Below the pieces are notes generated by a model. That model was not told where the DNA came from and did not search any database. It saw nothing but the letters and a program-made list of their open reading frames with translations. This document shows positions 11,348 through 21,454 of a stretch of 64,000 nt of DNA, one piece after another (positions within the stretch are counted from its first letter, which is position 1; every line of letters begins with the position of its first letter). Source of the stretch: Collybiopsis luxurians FD-317 M1. Taxonomy: Eukaryota > Basidiomycota > Agaricomycetes > Agaricales > Omphalotaceae. The stretch spans positions 418,765 to 482,764 of the forward strand of contig KN834768.1 of the NCBI GenBank assembly GCA_000827265.1, read 5' to 3'. Made by a program: the position numbers and the translations under genes.

Positions 11348-11551
11348 CTACATATCATCCTTAGTCTCTTTCTTTGCCAAACCTGCAGTGAACCTATCTC
11401 TCACTGCCTTGTCATGCTCCTCCTTCGCCTCTGTCTTTTCCTTGATAACGCCCTGCACTGACCCTCTTACCATTTCGAATCTGCGCACAGCAGCGTCTGC
11501 CATAAGACCAAGAGTATACGCCGCACTGAGAGCAGTTATGGTGTACCTCAT
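11348..11551 (-). CDS. Small single-exon protein with N-terminal hydrophobic helix
   Basis: A 67-residue frame starts at an ATG at 11551. Residues about 4-20 (TITALSAAYTLGLMADA) form a possible membrane or targeting helix, followed by a charged helical region rich in K, E and A up to the end (KETKDDM). The composition is that of a real protein and unlike the surrounding random frames. It lies 80 bases downstream of the end of the convergent-side DUF4246 gene on the same strand. A small mitochondrial or membrane-anchored protein is plausible, but I do not recognise a family. Confidence 0.5.
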   Translation of the reverse strand: MRYTITALSAAYTLGLMADAAVRRFEMVRGSVQGVIKEKTEAKEEHDKAVRDRFTAGLAKKETKDDM

Positions 11552-11631
11552 CCTGTATTTTAGTGTTCGAGATCATGATTTTTTGTAAATGTCTGTTTAA
11601 CTTCTCTATTCGAAATAAACCAAAATCATGA

Positions 11632-13754
11632 TTATTGTATCATCTCCGGCCCATTCCATACGTCGAAAGGTATACAAAAATGATAATTATCATTCGACTT
11701 CCAAAACCTCTCCCTCTCCTCCGTCAAAGCCTCCTTACACCTCCTACTTTCATCTTCATCCACGAGTCCATCAACCATATCCACAATCTTATCAATAAGT
11801 TCCACGGGCAACCGTGGAAGTTGTCGTCGTCGTCGTCGTTGTGCGAGTTCGTTATCTTTACCTTTACCATCGTCGCCGTCTTCCACATCCGAATCCAAAA
11901 CCAACGTCTCCACCAATGCCTGTCTCATCCAACCCTTTTGCTGCGGAGGAACGCTCCTCGTCGAGATAACAGTGCCGACTGGAAGGTCCGGATCGACCAG
12001 GAGGAAACTTGTGACGGTGAATTTACTTGGTTCGGATGGATCGCCGGTCTCAGATGTTGGTTTTGACGGCGTGAGGGGGGTAAAGCGGTATTGGTATATG
12101 TTCGGAAAGACGATTGCTAGTCCTTCACGTATGGCGACTGAGCCGATGTACTTTTTTCAGATGAAAGACAGATATTAGATAAAGAGCGGCGATAGGAGGG
12201 TTGAACGTCAGGCGGATTTCTTCAAAATTGGGAATACTTTATGATAAATAATACTTACTGCATGACACGAGTCTCCATCTCTCAACCCCCAAGTACGAAA
12301 CGTGGCTCCAGTGTCGCCTGCCGTGAATCCTCGAGGATATGAGACTGCCATACGAAACTGAAGATTACAATCCTCAACATTTTCCTAATGAATAGATAAG
12401 GAACATTGATCAGTGCTAATCATCTCTAAGACTTACCACAGCGGTAAAGATAAACCCTGAGGCGACGATTCGCTCGTTTCTCATTCCTTCTACATGCCAT
12501 GGGGTTCCCTGAAACGACGGTCCGCCTGGAATCTTTTCGCCAAGGAATTTAATGTGAAGCTCTCATGAGAAGATCGACAACACCCTAGAAAAAGAACCTA
12601 CAGTTTGATGTTCCTCAACGCGAACAATACACTGAAGCCTCTTTCCCTTCAATGATACCCGGAACTTCCTCTCCTCCAATCCACCCATATACCCCGCCCC
12701 AGGAACGTCAGGAAGCGTTATAGGCCGATTCAGCGACCAATGCCTCATCTCCCTTTCATAGTTCACCCACCCTTCCTCGTCATCGGAGTATTCCGGAGGC
12801 TCCGGTTCGTCCCATACTGCATACCGACACGATCCAGGTATCCGCTGCATAAGAGGATTGTTTCGATGCAGATCAGTCAGAGTATGTTCGAAGAGGGGAA
12901 TGAGGGAGGTTAATGCTTGTTGCATAAATCCATAAATCGAGCGGTGGGTTTGAGGATTGATATCGTTGATATAGGAAAGGAATTTGGCCTCGCCTGAGGG
13001 GGAAACGTAGACGTCGGAAGGTAAGAGGGCGTATTTTTGGGATAAAGTGTAGATGTCGGTGAGCTGAGGGGGTGGTTGGAGGGAGATTGAATGGAATGGG
13101 GGTTGAGAGACGAGTGTTTGGGTATATCTGAGAGGATGCAGCATAGGGTCGACGACGGTGAGCGCGGATGCAGTATTGGTAGATAAGGTTTTATCTTTCC
13201 TGAGCCGAACAAGTGCTTCGTTAAAGGAAGAAAATGTTGAATGATCGAGAAGACTGTCCGATTCCCAAATACGCTCGAAACACGAGACCTGACTGATAGT
13301 AGGTATGAGTGGGATTTAAATATTGAAGTTGGAGAAAGTGTATCTACCAATGATTTGCATCATCTCTCAGAAAAACGTAACCACTTAATTCGTCCAGAAC
13401 ATATTGAATCTACCCAGAAATGTCTTCTCAGCTTGGGTTAAACGACGCGTTCTCAACAGAATCCAAGTACCTGTTTCTCCGATAGACTGACTTTTGCCAT
13501 GGAAGAAGGGGTGCTCACTATCCAGTCTTTACCTACCGCACTCTCCGCCCACTGCTCGCGAATGTTCTCATCCTGGTAAGATTCCCACCAATGCGGGCGT
13601 GAGCGGATTGACCAGGAGAACTGGCTCATAGCCAAATCCGTGAGCTATGCACATAGGGATTTCCTTGGCCATTAGTAAGAGTTCTGACCTTGTTGAGGAG
13701 AGGTTCATACCGTTCGAGGGTTATCTGAAGTTTGGGATCACGATTCATGAACAT
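11632..13754 (-). CDS. DUF4246 domain-containing protein
   Basis: Eight exons keep frame: 13689-13754, 13533-13644, 13471-13490, 13348-13409, 12602-13292, 12437-12559, 12259-12384 and 11632-12150, giving 572 residues. Introns are about 41-109 bases. Family hallmarks in order: an N-terminal 'IRSRPHWWESYQDENI', 'YVLDELSGY', 'CFERIWESD', 'LPSDVYVSPSGEAKFLSYIN', 'CRYAVWDEPEPPEYSDDEEG', 'WHVEGMRNERIVASG', 'FRTWGLRDGDSCH', 'FPNIYQYRFTPL', and a C-terminal 'LPVELIDKIVDMVDGL' with 'FDVWNGPEM'. The W-H-V-E-G motif and later histidines suggest a 2-oxoglutarate/iron oxygenase-like fold, but the reaction is not known. This is a typical full-length member with no lesion that I can see. Confidence 0.93.
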
Positions 13755-13785
13755 TACGGACCACGATAAGTAAAGTAGGGATATT

Positions 13786-13952
13786 CTATTGCAGTGAACG
13801 CTCACCACCGACTCCTCCGAGAAAATACGTTCCGACAATGAAGGGATGACGGTATCCACCGTGTCCTAATAAAATTCATGATATAAGGCGCGTGAATATG
13901 ATGATTCAGAGGAGGAAAGCTAAGTGACTGTACCATGGCCGACTGTTGACAT
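13786..13952 (-). CDS. Possible 32-residue glycine/histidine microprotein
   Basis: An ATG at 13952 opens a 19-base exon (13934-13952) followed by a clean 68-base intron (13866-13933, GTACAG...TTAG). The frame continues MSTVGHGHGGYRHPFIVGTY... to a TAG at 13786-13788. The short hydrophobic stretch FIVGTYFLGGVG could be a membrane segment. It is divergent from Pin1 (about 160 bases between the two starts) and ends just upstream of the DUF4246 start. A different 3' splice (GTGAGC at 13805) would change the last residues. The strong codon-like sequence and proper intron support it. No family recognised. Confidence 0.4.
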
Positions 13953-14110
13953 CGCGGACGGAGGTAAAGGTTACGGCGCTTAATTTAGCGCTGATCAAGC
14001 GTCACGGATCATCATTAAACGCAAAGCGGTGCTATGGGCCGGGCGCTTGATTGCATACGCAAGTTGCTTCCAACCATCTCTAATCTATACCGATATCAGT
14101 GTCTGTCAAA

Positions 14111-14713
14111 ATGGGTGTAAGTTTCCCTGTCTATTCTGCACTCGAATTGTCCATTAAATCTCATACTAGTGGGAAATCCGTCTTTCAAACTCTCGTGGTG
14201 TTCCGTACTTTTACAACGCAGAAACTAAGGAATCTACATGGGATTTTCCTTCCGGAATGACGAAGGAGGAGGCCGAGAAGCTGCCTGGAGCTCACCATCT
14301 TTCTGCGCCCAAGGTTCCTGCGGGCCAGGTTCGAGCTAGTCATCTTTTAGTAAAGCACAGTGGGAGCCGAAGGCCTTCTAGCTGGAAAGAGGTGCGATCG
14401 GATTTCTTACGCCCTTGTCGCTTGTTTCGTTTACCCATCCGTGCAGAATAAAATCACTCGCTCAAAAGGCGAAGCTATCGAAATCCTGAAAGGCTACCAA
14501 GCCGAAATTGGCGGGTCTGCTGAGAAATTCGCTCAGCTTGCTACCGTCCATTCCGATTGTTCATCGCACGAAAAAGGTGGTGATTTGGGCTTCTTTGGAC
14601 ACGGACAGATGCAAAAGCCTTTCGAGGAAGCCGCGTACAGCTTGGAGGTCGGGCAAATTAGCGATGTCATTAGCACGGATAGCGGGGTTCATTTGGTTAT
14701 GAGGACTGCCTGA
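14111..14713 (+). CDS. PIN1/ESS1: Peptidyl-prolyl cis-trans isomerase Pin1/Ess1
   Basis: Three exons, 14111-14116, 14170-14391 and 14447-14713, give 164 residues, the normal size of the family. Residues 3-35 form the WW domain: first W in 'WEIRLS', the central 'PYFYNAETKESTWDFP' with the second W and P. The parvulin domain follows with 'VRASHLLVKHSGSRRPSSWK', 'LATVHSDCSSHEKGGDLGFF', 'FEEAAYSLEVGQIS' and the final 'SGVHLVMR'. Catalytic residues expected for Pin1 (H in 'ASHLLVKH', C in 'SDCSS', basic SRRPSSW loop) are present. It isomerises phospho-Ser/Thr-Pro bonds and acts in transcription termination and the cell cycle. The first exon has only two codons, which is common for this gene in basidiomycetes. 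Confidence 0.97.
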
Positions 14714-15644
14714 GCACGGAGGAAAATATAAGGATTGGAGTGGAACAGATGGTGGGTAAATGGTGGGTGAGGAAAGATACAAGAAGTACTCCTGTTCCTG
14801 TAGTTTTAGCACAACCAAAGCCCGGTTTTTGGTTTTGATATGGATTGGACTCATTCAAGTTCGGAAAGTCCCGTCAATTGCGCCGCCGAGCAAAGGTTGC
14901 GATTGGGTACCGCTATTGTGATTTGTTCTCTTTTCTTTTTGCTGTTACTGATGTTTTCTGTGGCGTTTTTGTATTAGCCTATGTTCATAGACGGTATATC
15001 ATGAACCTTAAGGCTTCCCTCCGTCACTCACATGATTCTCGTACTCAATGCAATGTCCTACAGTCCGATCGCTGATTCCTCGAAGACAGAAACTTCTACT
15101 TCTGCCAGTTGCTTGCGCACGTACTAGCTAACCATTCCTGTCCCAAGAGAGACCTTGTTCCGAATCAACACCCAGCACGATGATCTATGGAAAACAATGC
15201 CTGAAATGTGGAGATCATTTTGGTGTTTACAATGCATGGGCCATTAGGTTCCTACTCGGGACTTCGGTTGCCCAACTGAGAAGTATCTCTGTTCTCACTG
15301 CCCTCTACATTTTCATTCATTGACCAAGTCAACTGACGGTTCTGTAAGGATGCTGTGGCTCTATAACTGTCCGTAGCTTGTCTCGGAAATTGGCCAATTA
15401 AGCCGTTCTCATTAGCACTCGATATGAATCCATTTTGCAGCGCTCATCTATTGTTTTAGAAGACTTGATTGATAGCCATAATTATGATGCAGTGGATACC
15501 GAAGCCAAGACTTTCTTGAAGCAGTTGCCTATAGAGTATACTTGACGATGATTTCGGATCCGATTTCTGCTCCACCTGGAAAGGGAAACAAGGACAATTG
15601 AGCGTTTATATACCGCCTGTTGTAGTGTCTCCCGCCTCACCACC
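14714..15644. other. Intergenic stretch
   Basis: About 930 bases between Pin1 and the MFS gene. Only short open frames without motifs are visible. TATATA at 15607-15612 may serve the downstream gene. Confidence 0.5.
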
Positions 15645-17775
15645 ATGGATAGGAGAAGTCAAGGAATAACCCGGCCCAATATGTGCGTACATTTTTTTCT
15701 TCATCTCTCAAGTATATCTGGTCCTTAAAACCTCCATAAAGGCAGCAGTCTGGTAACCAGTAAGTATATCTAATCTCTTGTCAAAGTCAGTGCCCAGCAT
15801 GCATTGTGCCGACCTCGCACGATTTCTCTACAGGATGTTTGCGTCTGCCTCAAATTTCGAGATATCTGGTGGACATTTTGTCATCAACTGTGAGCGTCTT
15901 CAAAAAAGTGGTTTGCGACATTCTAACGACAAATCACAGCAGAAAAGCAGTCCAGAAATGGGTGGGCTTCGTTTAAATCAAAGGGTGAGAGCCAAAAATA
16001 TCACTGGATTTATTTTAGCTTGATTTTGCCACTGCATTAGCAAGAGCCTGCTCATCAGGTAGAGAGTTCCGCATAGGTTATCGACGGTGCATAAGGAGGG
16101 CTAACGTCTGATATACAAGTTTTTGGTTGCTTTCTTATCCTGCTGAGCACGATGGGTCCGTCATTCTTCCTCTGGTTTGGTGTCGAGGCTAGATCGGAAG
16201 CCCAAAATGATTGGGTATTCGGTGTGCAAGGAATCTTGCAATTTGGTTTGGGAGTAGTCGGAGGAAAACTGTAAGTATTCTACTTTTCCTTTTTCACCTA
16301 ATAGATGTTTGAATTCGATCAACAATTTAGGACTGACTTGGGGCACACAAGAGCCGTTTTGTTTACAGGATCCCTAATTTATATCTTTAGGTATCGTATT
16401 CCTGACAATGATTGTTAATTCGTAGTTTTATCATTCCCTTAGTTTCATCATGCTTTCCTTCGTCAAAACACCCCAGGTTTATCAACTTATGCTAGCACAA
16501 GGGGTAGGCATGGGTATTGGCGGAGGATTGTGTTTTGTTCCAGCCTTGGTAACCGCAGCAAACTCGTTCCCGGGACAACAGGCCACGGCAATGGTGTGTG
16601 CTATTACTTCTGCATACGAGGGCAAATCAATTGTATGGACATGACACTTTTTAGGGAGTGGTTACATCAGCTGTATTGTTCGGAAGGGCCGCTTCTCAAA
16701 GTAAGAAGTTCAATATCGTGTCGAATGTGTTCTACTCATTTGCGATTCAGTAATCTCAGTGTATCTTCCCGTGGAGCTTGTGGAGCTTATAGACCCCAAT
16801 TTTGGCATTACCGAGCCCTCCATTTCTGGCCCTTCTGTAATTCGTATTATTACAGGTATTCTCGCAGCAATTTTGATGGTCGGAAACGCCTTGATTAGTG
16901 CACCTGCTCGACCGTCAAAGCCCTCTGCTACGGGAACTAGGTTACTACACACTCCTTATGCATTGAGCATTGCTGCTGCATTCCTAGGACGGCTAGGTGG
17001 CCTGTGGCTCATGAACTACATTCCTTTTTTCATCTCTGCGGAAGAAGTAGAGCTTATCACCGAAATGGAAGATATTTATTTCGCATATGACGGTCGCGAA
17101 GGTGATTATCTGACATATGCCGCTTTGTTAGCTATACCATATTTTGCCGGCGCGGTTGGTAGTGTGATTGCAGGTCTCTTCGCCGACAAGTATGGCGTCG
17201 TAGGGACCTATATTATCTGCGAGCTCCTAGCGGGTGCGTGTCTTGAATTTTATCCCATCGTTTAACGTTTATCCCTGAACTCTGACTTCGTTTAAACTCA
17301 TTAAAGCTGCCAGTTCTTTTATTCTCGGAGCGAAGAGCTCTGGAGGTGTCATTATTTTCTGCGCTCTGTTAGTATTCAACGCACAAGTCTTGACTACTTG
17401 AATTACTTACGTGAATGTGCTCGTAGATTTGGCTTCTTCTTTGGTTCAACTACTGCGTTATTTGCTCCCGTTATCACCACTATTTTGCCTTCTGAAGCCG
17501 ATAGAGGGTAAGTAAGAACGTTGAATAGAATATTTCGCCCACTGATACCCCTTAGAATCATCATCGGTGTGGCCATGGCACCTCTCACAATAGTATCACT
17601 CATAGACTATTCACCATTGGGAGAAAAAATAGCAGGTCCGGACTTGAATTGGGGCAAGGGTGTCGCTTGGACTGCGGTCTTTTTGTTTTCTGGTGCTTCA
17701 GTCCAAATCATTGCTAGACATGTCCACAGGAGAGCTACGCAGACATCTTCTCCTGAAGTGTCCGGGTCCTATTAG
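15645..17775 (+). CDS. Major facilitator superfamily transporter, monocarboxylate-transporter-like
   Basis: The well-supported exons are 16130-16268, 16331-16390, 16443-16593, 16655-16700, 16760-17233, 17307-17367, 17427-17507 and 17556-17775, all joining in frame. They encode helices such as FGCFLILLSTMGPSFFLWF, the loop 'GKLTDLGHTRAVLFTGSL', 'YQLMLAQGVGMGIGGGLCF', 'PGQQATAMGVVTSAVLFGRA' and 'GLFADKYG', the pattern of fungal MCT-type MFS proteins. The last exon ends with a hydrophobic helix and a short polar tail. The start is uncertain. An ATG at 15645 lies about 35 bases after a TATATA, and a segment 'SSPEMGGLRLNQ' near 15960 resembles the usual 'GG.R' before helix 1. I could not join these to 16130 without doubt. 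Substrate unknown. Confidence 0.82.
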
Positions 17776-18425
17776 GTGATCCTGTATTTTCTCGGTTGAA
17801 GATTAGTTTTTTTGTCTCCCCTGTTCACTCGTTGCAGGTTCTTCAACAGCAGGACGACTACCACTGTCCTCTCCTTCGTTGTTTTCTTTTTTATCACGTT
17901 AACTCCTCTACCATTATCATAACGGTCCACCCGAGTACCGCCTCTCTTTTAGCAATCCTTTCTATAACTATACCATGTTTACCTATGGAAAGTACACAGA
18001 TAATAAGATGATCTCGCCCATTCTTATCCGGTTCTCGTGACGATACATGAAGAGCTTTTATACTACCTACCTGAAACTCGAGCGGTACTTTAAATCCCTC
18101 CCAGGTTCTTAACATAAGTCTACAGAGAGGTGTGTGGATTGCATATGCTATTAGTACAAACTGTATATGTATATCAACTATAATATGGTGCATAAACCTG
18201 TATTCTATACAGGCCGATTGTCCCCAGGTTCACGCATATATCTAATGATTGAAACTTGAGTGCAAGCATAAAAAAAAGCAAACGCAGATGAATCGTCCTC
18301 GAAACATAAGATGCTGGAAGTAGAAAAGTAGAAGTATTAGTTGTACGTACGAGTTGAAGACGAACGGGGTGTGATGTAGGGTATCAAACAGTCTGGTATA
18401 TAAATAAAGTTCACAGTGAATTGAA
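17776..18425. other. Convergent intergenic stretch
   Basis: About 650 bases between the 3' ends of the MFS and GNAT genes. The segment next to the GNAT stop (about 18360-18425) is the part shared with the flank of the GNAT pseudogene. Nothing else is recognised. Confidence 0.5.
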
Positions 18426-19523
18426 TTACCAATGGCCCAGCTGCACTTTCTTTCTGTCAAACCCGATTTCCGTCCAGCGTTCTACACCTTCTATCGGTTG
18501 CGTATCCGCTTCCCCTAGACCAACAAACCCTACGTTATGGTATACCTTCGTGGCAGGTCCGTTGTCATGGGCAACGTATAATGCGACGGCCTGCTTGCCA
18601 GAGTTGAGAAGGGATTTACAGACCTGACGTACAAGCCGCTGAGCGCATCCGAGGCCACGATATTCGGGAGAAGTTACGACTTTGCTGATGGTAGCACAAG
18701 TTTGTGAGTTCCTGGTAAAAGCCACCAGGCAAGCAATCTGCGGCTCAAGGGAGGGTGAAGAGACATTGGCCTGCAGTTCGTGCACCCACACTTGCTCGTT
18801 GCGAATGAGCATCGCAGCCTCCTTCAATGCCCCTTCCTCGCTCAGAACGAACGGCTCGGATTCTTTGGCGAATTGGAAACATAACGCTGCTACTCCTCGA
18901 AGGTCAGACATGACCGCTGGCCTAAGGATGTAACGACCCCGAGCACCCATATCCGTCGCTTGACGATTCCTAAACGTCTTTTTGCTGCAGAATGACAATT
19001 TCGCCGCGTAATAAGGTTCCTCGTAGGGTGCGACCCCCTTCATTTCGTACCAAAGTTCAGCAAAGACCTCAGCAACGAGCTCTGGGGCAAAAATGCTGTA
19101 CACCCGTTCGGTTGGGATTTTGGCAGTTATGACAACCATAAGCAAACGCAGACGATGAATAACGAATTCTTCGGTTAGATGGGATGCAGGGATTGTGGGA
19201 GAGATGAAGATAGGGTATGTGCCCAGGTCGTTCTTGGTGCACGAAAGGATAAGTTCTGGTGTCCTGCGGCCTTCGTCGTCGATAGCAACGCAAGTTATCC
19301 ATAGTTGGTCGAAGTCGACATCGCCAGCATTCTCCCGTAGACGGGTCTTTTCTATCAAGGGGAGCGTCACGTTCGTGCGTACAGCGTTGCTTTGAAGTGC
19401 TACCACCACGTCCTGAGGAATGTCACTGGCTCGGTTGTAAACGCTGATGTCAAGATTTTCATCCAAGGTATTCTGGGTGACACCGTAGGAAATCTCTGGT
19501 AAGGATTCAATGGAGACAGGCAT
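18426..19523 (-). CDS. GNAT-family N-acetyltransferase-like protein
   Basis: An intronless frame; I choose the ATG at 19523 (MPVSIESLPE) because a TATA-like box and a promoter-like sequence lie just upstream, giving 365 residues. The N-terminal half (1-195) has no motif I know. Residues about 198-365 form a GNAT domain: 'LRPAVMSDLRGVAALCFQFA', 'IACLVAFTRNSQTCATISKV', then the acetyl-CoA loop 'SPEYRGLGCAQRLVRQV' (the R/Q-x-x-G-x-A-type motif as R-G-L-G-C-A), and 'VYHNVGFVGLGE' near the C-terminus. It transfers an acetyl group from acetyl-CoA to an unknown amine. A truncated dead copy lies at 4806-5515. Confidence 0.85.
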   Translation of the reverse strand: MPVSIESLPEISYGVTQNTLDENLDISVYNRASDIPQDVVVALQSNAVRTNVTLPLIEKTRLRENAGDVDFDQLWITCVAIDDEGRRTPELILSCTKNDLGTYPIFISPTIPASHLTEEFVIHRLRLLMVVITAKIPTERVYSIFAPELVAEVFAELWYEMKGVAPYEEPYYAAKLSFCSKKTFRNRQATDMGARGRYILRPAVMSDLRGVAALCFQFAKESEPFVLSEEGALKEAAMLIRNEQVWVHELQANVSSPSLEPQIACLVAFTRNSQTCATISKVVTSPEYRGLGCAQRLVRQVCKSLLNSGKQAVALYVAHDNGPATKVYHNVGFVGLGEADTQPIEGVERWTEIGFDRKKVQLGHW

Positions 19524-19610
19524 TGCAAGTGTATCGGTGAGTAATATTGAGCTGGTCGAGAGAGGATGAACGAATATGAGTAAAGTAAAGTCAAAGAGAA
19601 AATTAGCGTG

Positions 19611-19620
19611 GTATATATAC
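19611..19620 (-). promoter_or_regulatory. TATA-like box of the GNAT gene
   Basis: GTATATATAC lies 88-97 bases upstream of the chosen ATG, in the position expected for a fungal core promoter. Confidence 0.5.
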
Positions 19621-19623
19621 TCA

Positions 19624-21454
19624 AGCCTACCGTTCCACATCTTTAACCGCTCAATTCCTGTTCTAGAGAAAGCGGTTGAAACCTGTGATTATTATACACC
19701 TTATTGCGGTTAAACGAGGAAAAGAGCTGTTTTCGTGCCAAATATCCTGAGTGAGCGGAAAACAACAGCCTGCCGCCGGAACAAATGAGAAGCATCATGG
19801 AATCATGAAAAGTGGTATAGAAATTTGCTCAAAATGGATATATCTCTGCCCTGAAAACACGTTGTATACTACTGTGCACCCACAGTGCACCCACAGACTA
19901 CGCCGACGACGAAAACGATCAATCGAACTATATTGAGTGACGAGTCATCGCAGATTTACAAGAGTAAATAGTTCAGAATATTTCCAGAAACAAAGCTGTA
20001 ATTGTTTCGTCCTTGACTGATGGTCAAAGAGTGTCAGTTCGAGTCAAAGAGAATCCCGGGGCCTATTCTTGAAGAGGTGGTTGAATCAGATAACTGAGTC
20101 ACAGCTCGTCAGAGATAAGATTTTGAGGGAGCGAGGGGAGTTTTGGCAGTCACATTTGGGAGACGAGTATCAGTCTTTCCGGCAGCGTTAGTATTCGGTC
20201 AGCATGAGCTCGTTGCTCGTTGTGGTTCGGGACGAAAGCTGTAAAAAAAGATAGACGCGCTGTGGTAGACGCGCGGTCAACGCGTGATGGTAGGCGCCTG
20301 TACACCCTGTTCATTTACCCGCTTCATCCAGCCACCAGAGAATAAAATCGCATGAAGTAAGTAATGGAAGTAGTATGGTGTGGTAGTATAGGTGTAAAGT
20401 ATCGCCTTGCAATCGAAAGCAAGAGCGCTTCCACTCGCTGAGCCACACTCGATCATGAGCCTGCCAATGACTGTTTTCCCGAGGTAAACGGGACAACCGA
20501 AGTCGAGAACGTTCTTTCCGTTCTTGTCTTCATGTAGTCCTCTTATCCTTACCTTTAGACTTACTGTCAAAGAATCCATTGTCGTGTCTGCGTGCTGGAG
20601 GTGGCGCAATGGACATGTCCATCATTTCTGATTCGAAGATGGGCTGGATACTGTAAATTCAACGAGTCACCAGAGAGCCATAGAAAATAATATACCGAAT
20701 AGAGGGAAGGAAGGAAGGTTTACGATAGAAAAACCCACATATCCATGCCGGTGACTTCACTTGACTCATTCCTCGCATTCCCGGTGGTAGTACGTCCTTA
20801 TATCGACTCGTAGGCTACGGCCTAGGCTGCGATGCGAAGACTCAGTACTGCGCGGCATATTCAAGGTCGCAGTACGGTTTACAATGAAGGGAAGGAGTAA
20901 CGTTATATTAGCCCAGTCAGTGCAGATAGGAGATTTGTCATGGAGAGGCCCGACTCATTCCTTGCTCGCAGTTGTCTTTGTCTATCGAGAAAAATCCGTA
21001 TTCCAGCATCAAATCAGTCGACGACTCTTAATTCCGACGATTTCTAGAGAGAAAAAGACAGACGAAACAATGATGGGTCAAATGGGAAGTTTCTGTCGTC
21101 CAACGAGCTTGATTCCTGGGAGTGACTTGGGGCAGTTCTGTGGCATGCACTGATCCAGAGACTTCCCAACTAGCCGAGAGCCAGTACTTCAATCTGAGGG
21201 CGTTCGAACTTCGTACTCCCGCCCCAACTTGACCGACAGTCCGGAGCCCAGACCTTGTCCAAATTTGGTAACTGGATCACCATTTCGGGACGTATCCAAT
21301 GACCTCCAATCTACAAGTTGCTGGCCTTGAATCTGTCTGCGACTTTAGTGCGGGGCTTTGCAGCGTAAGCCAGATGACTCAAGCGCAAGATATAGCATAA
21401 GGCGTGAAAGTCATCTTGGCCCCTAATATTTTGATTCTCGTTCATCCTCCCATC
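19624..21454. other. Intergenic stretch with a tRNA-like element
   Basis: About 1.8 kb between the GNAT promoter and the first Crinkler-like gene. Apart from the tRNA-like stretch at 20400-20460 (entered separately) I see only short random frames. Confidence 0.5.
20400..20460 (-). repeat. tRNA-like stretch, possible SINE remnant
   Basis: The reverse strand reads TGGCTCAGCGAGTGGAAGC, a good match to the polymerase III box A (TRGCNNAGNGG), followed by GCTCTTGC-TTTCGATT-GCAAGG, which can fold as an anticodon-like stem-loop. No convincing box B (GGTTCGANNCC) or acceptor stem follows, so it is not a tRNA gene. A tRNA-derived SINE remnant is the best guess. Confidence 0.4.

Noticed and set aside
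20400..20470. tRNA gene on the reverse strand
   Set aside because: Box A and an anticodon-like arm are visible, but there is no T arm with GGTTCGA and no acceptor stem.
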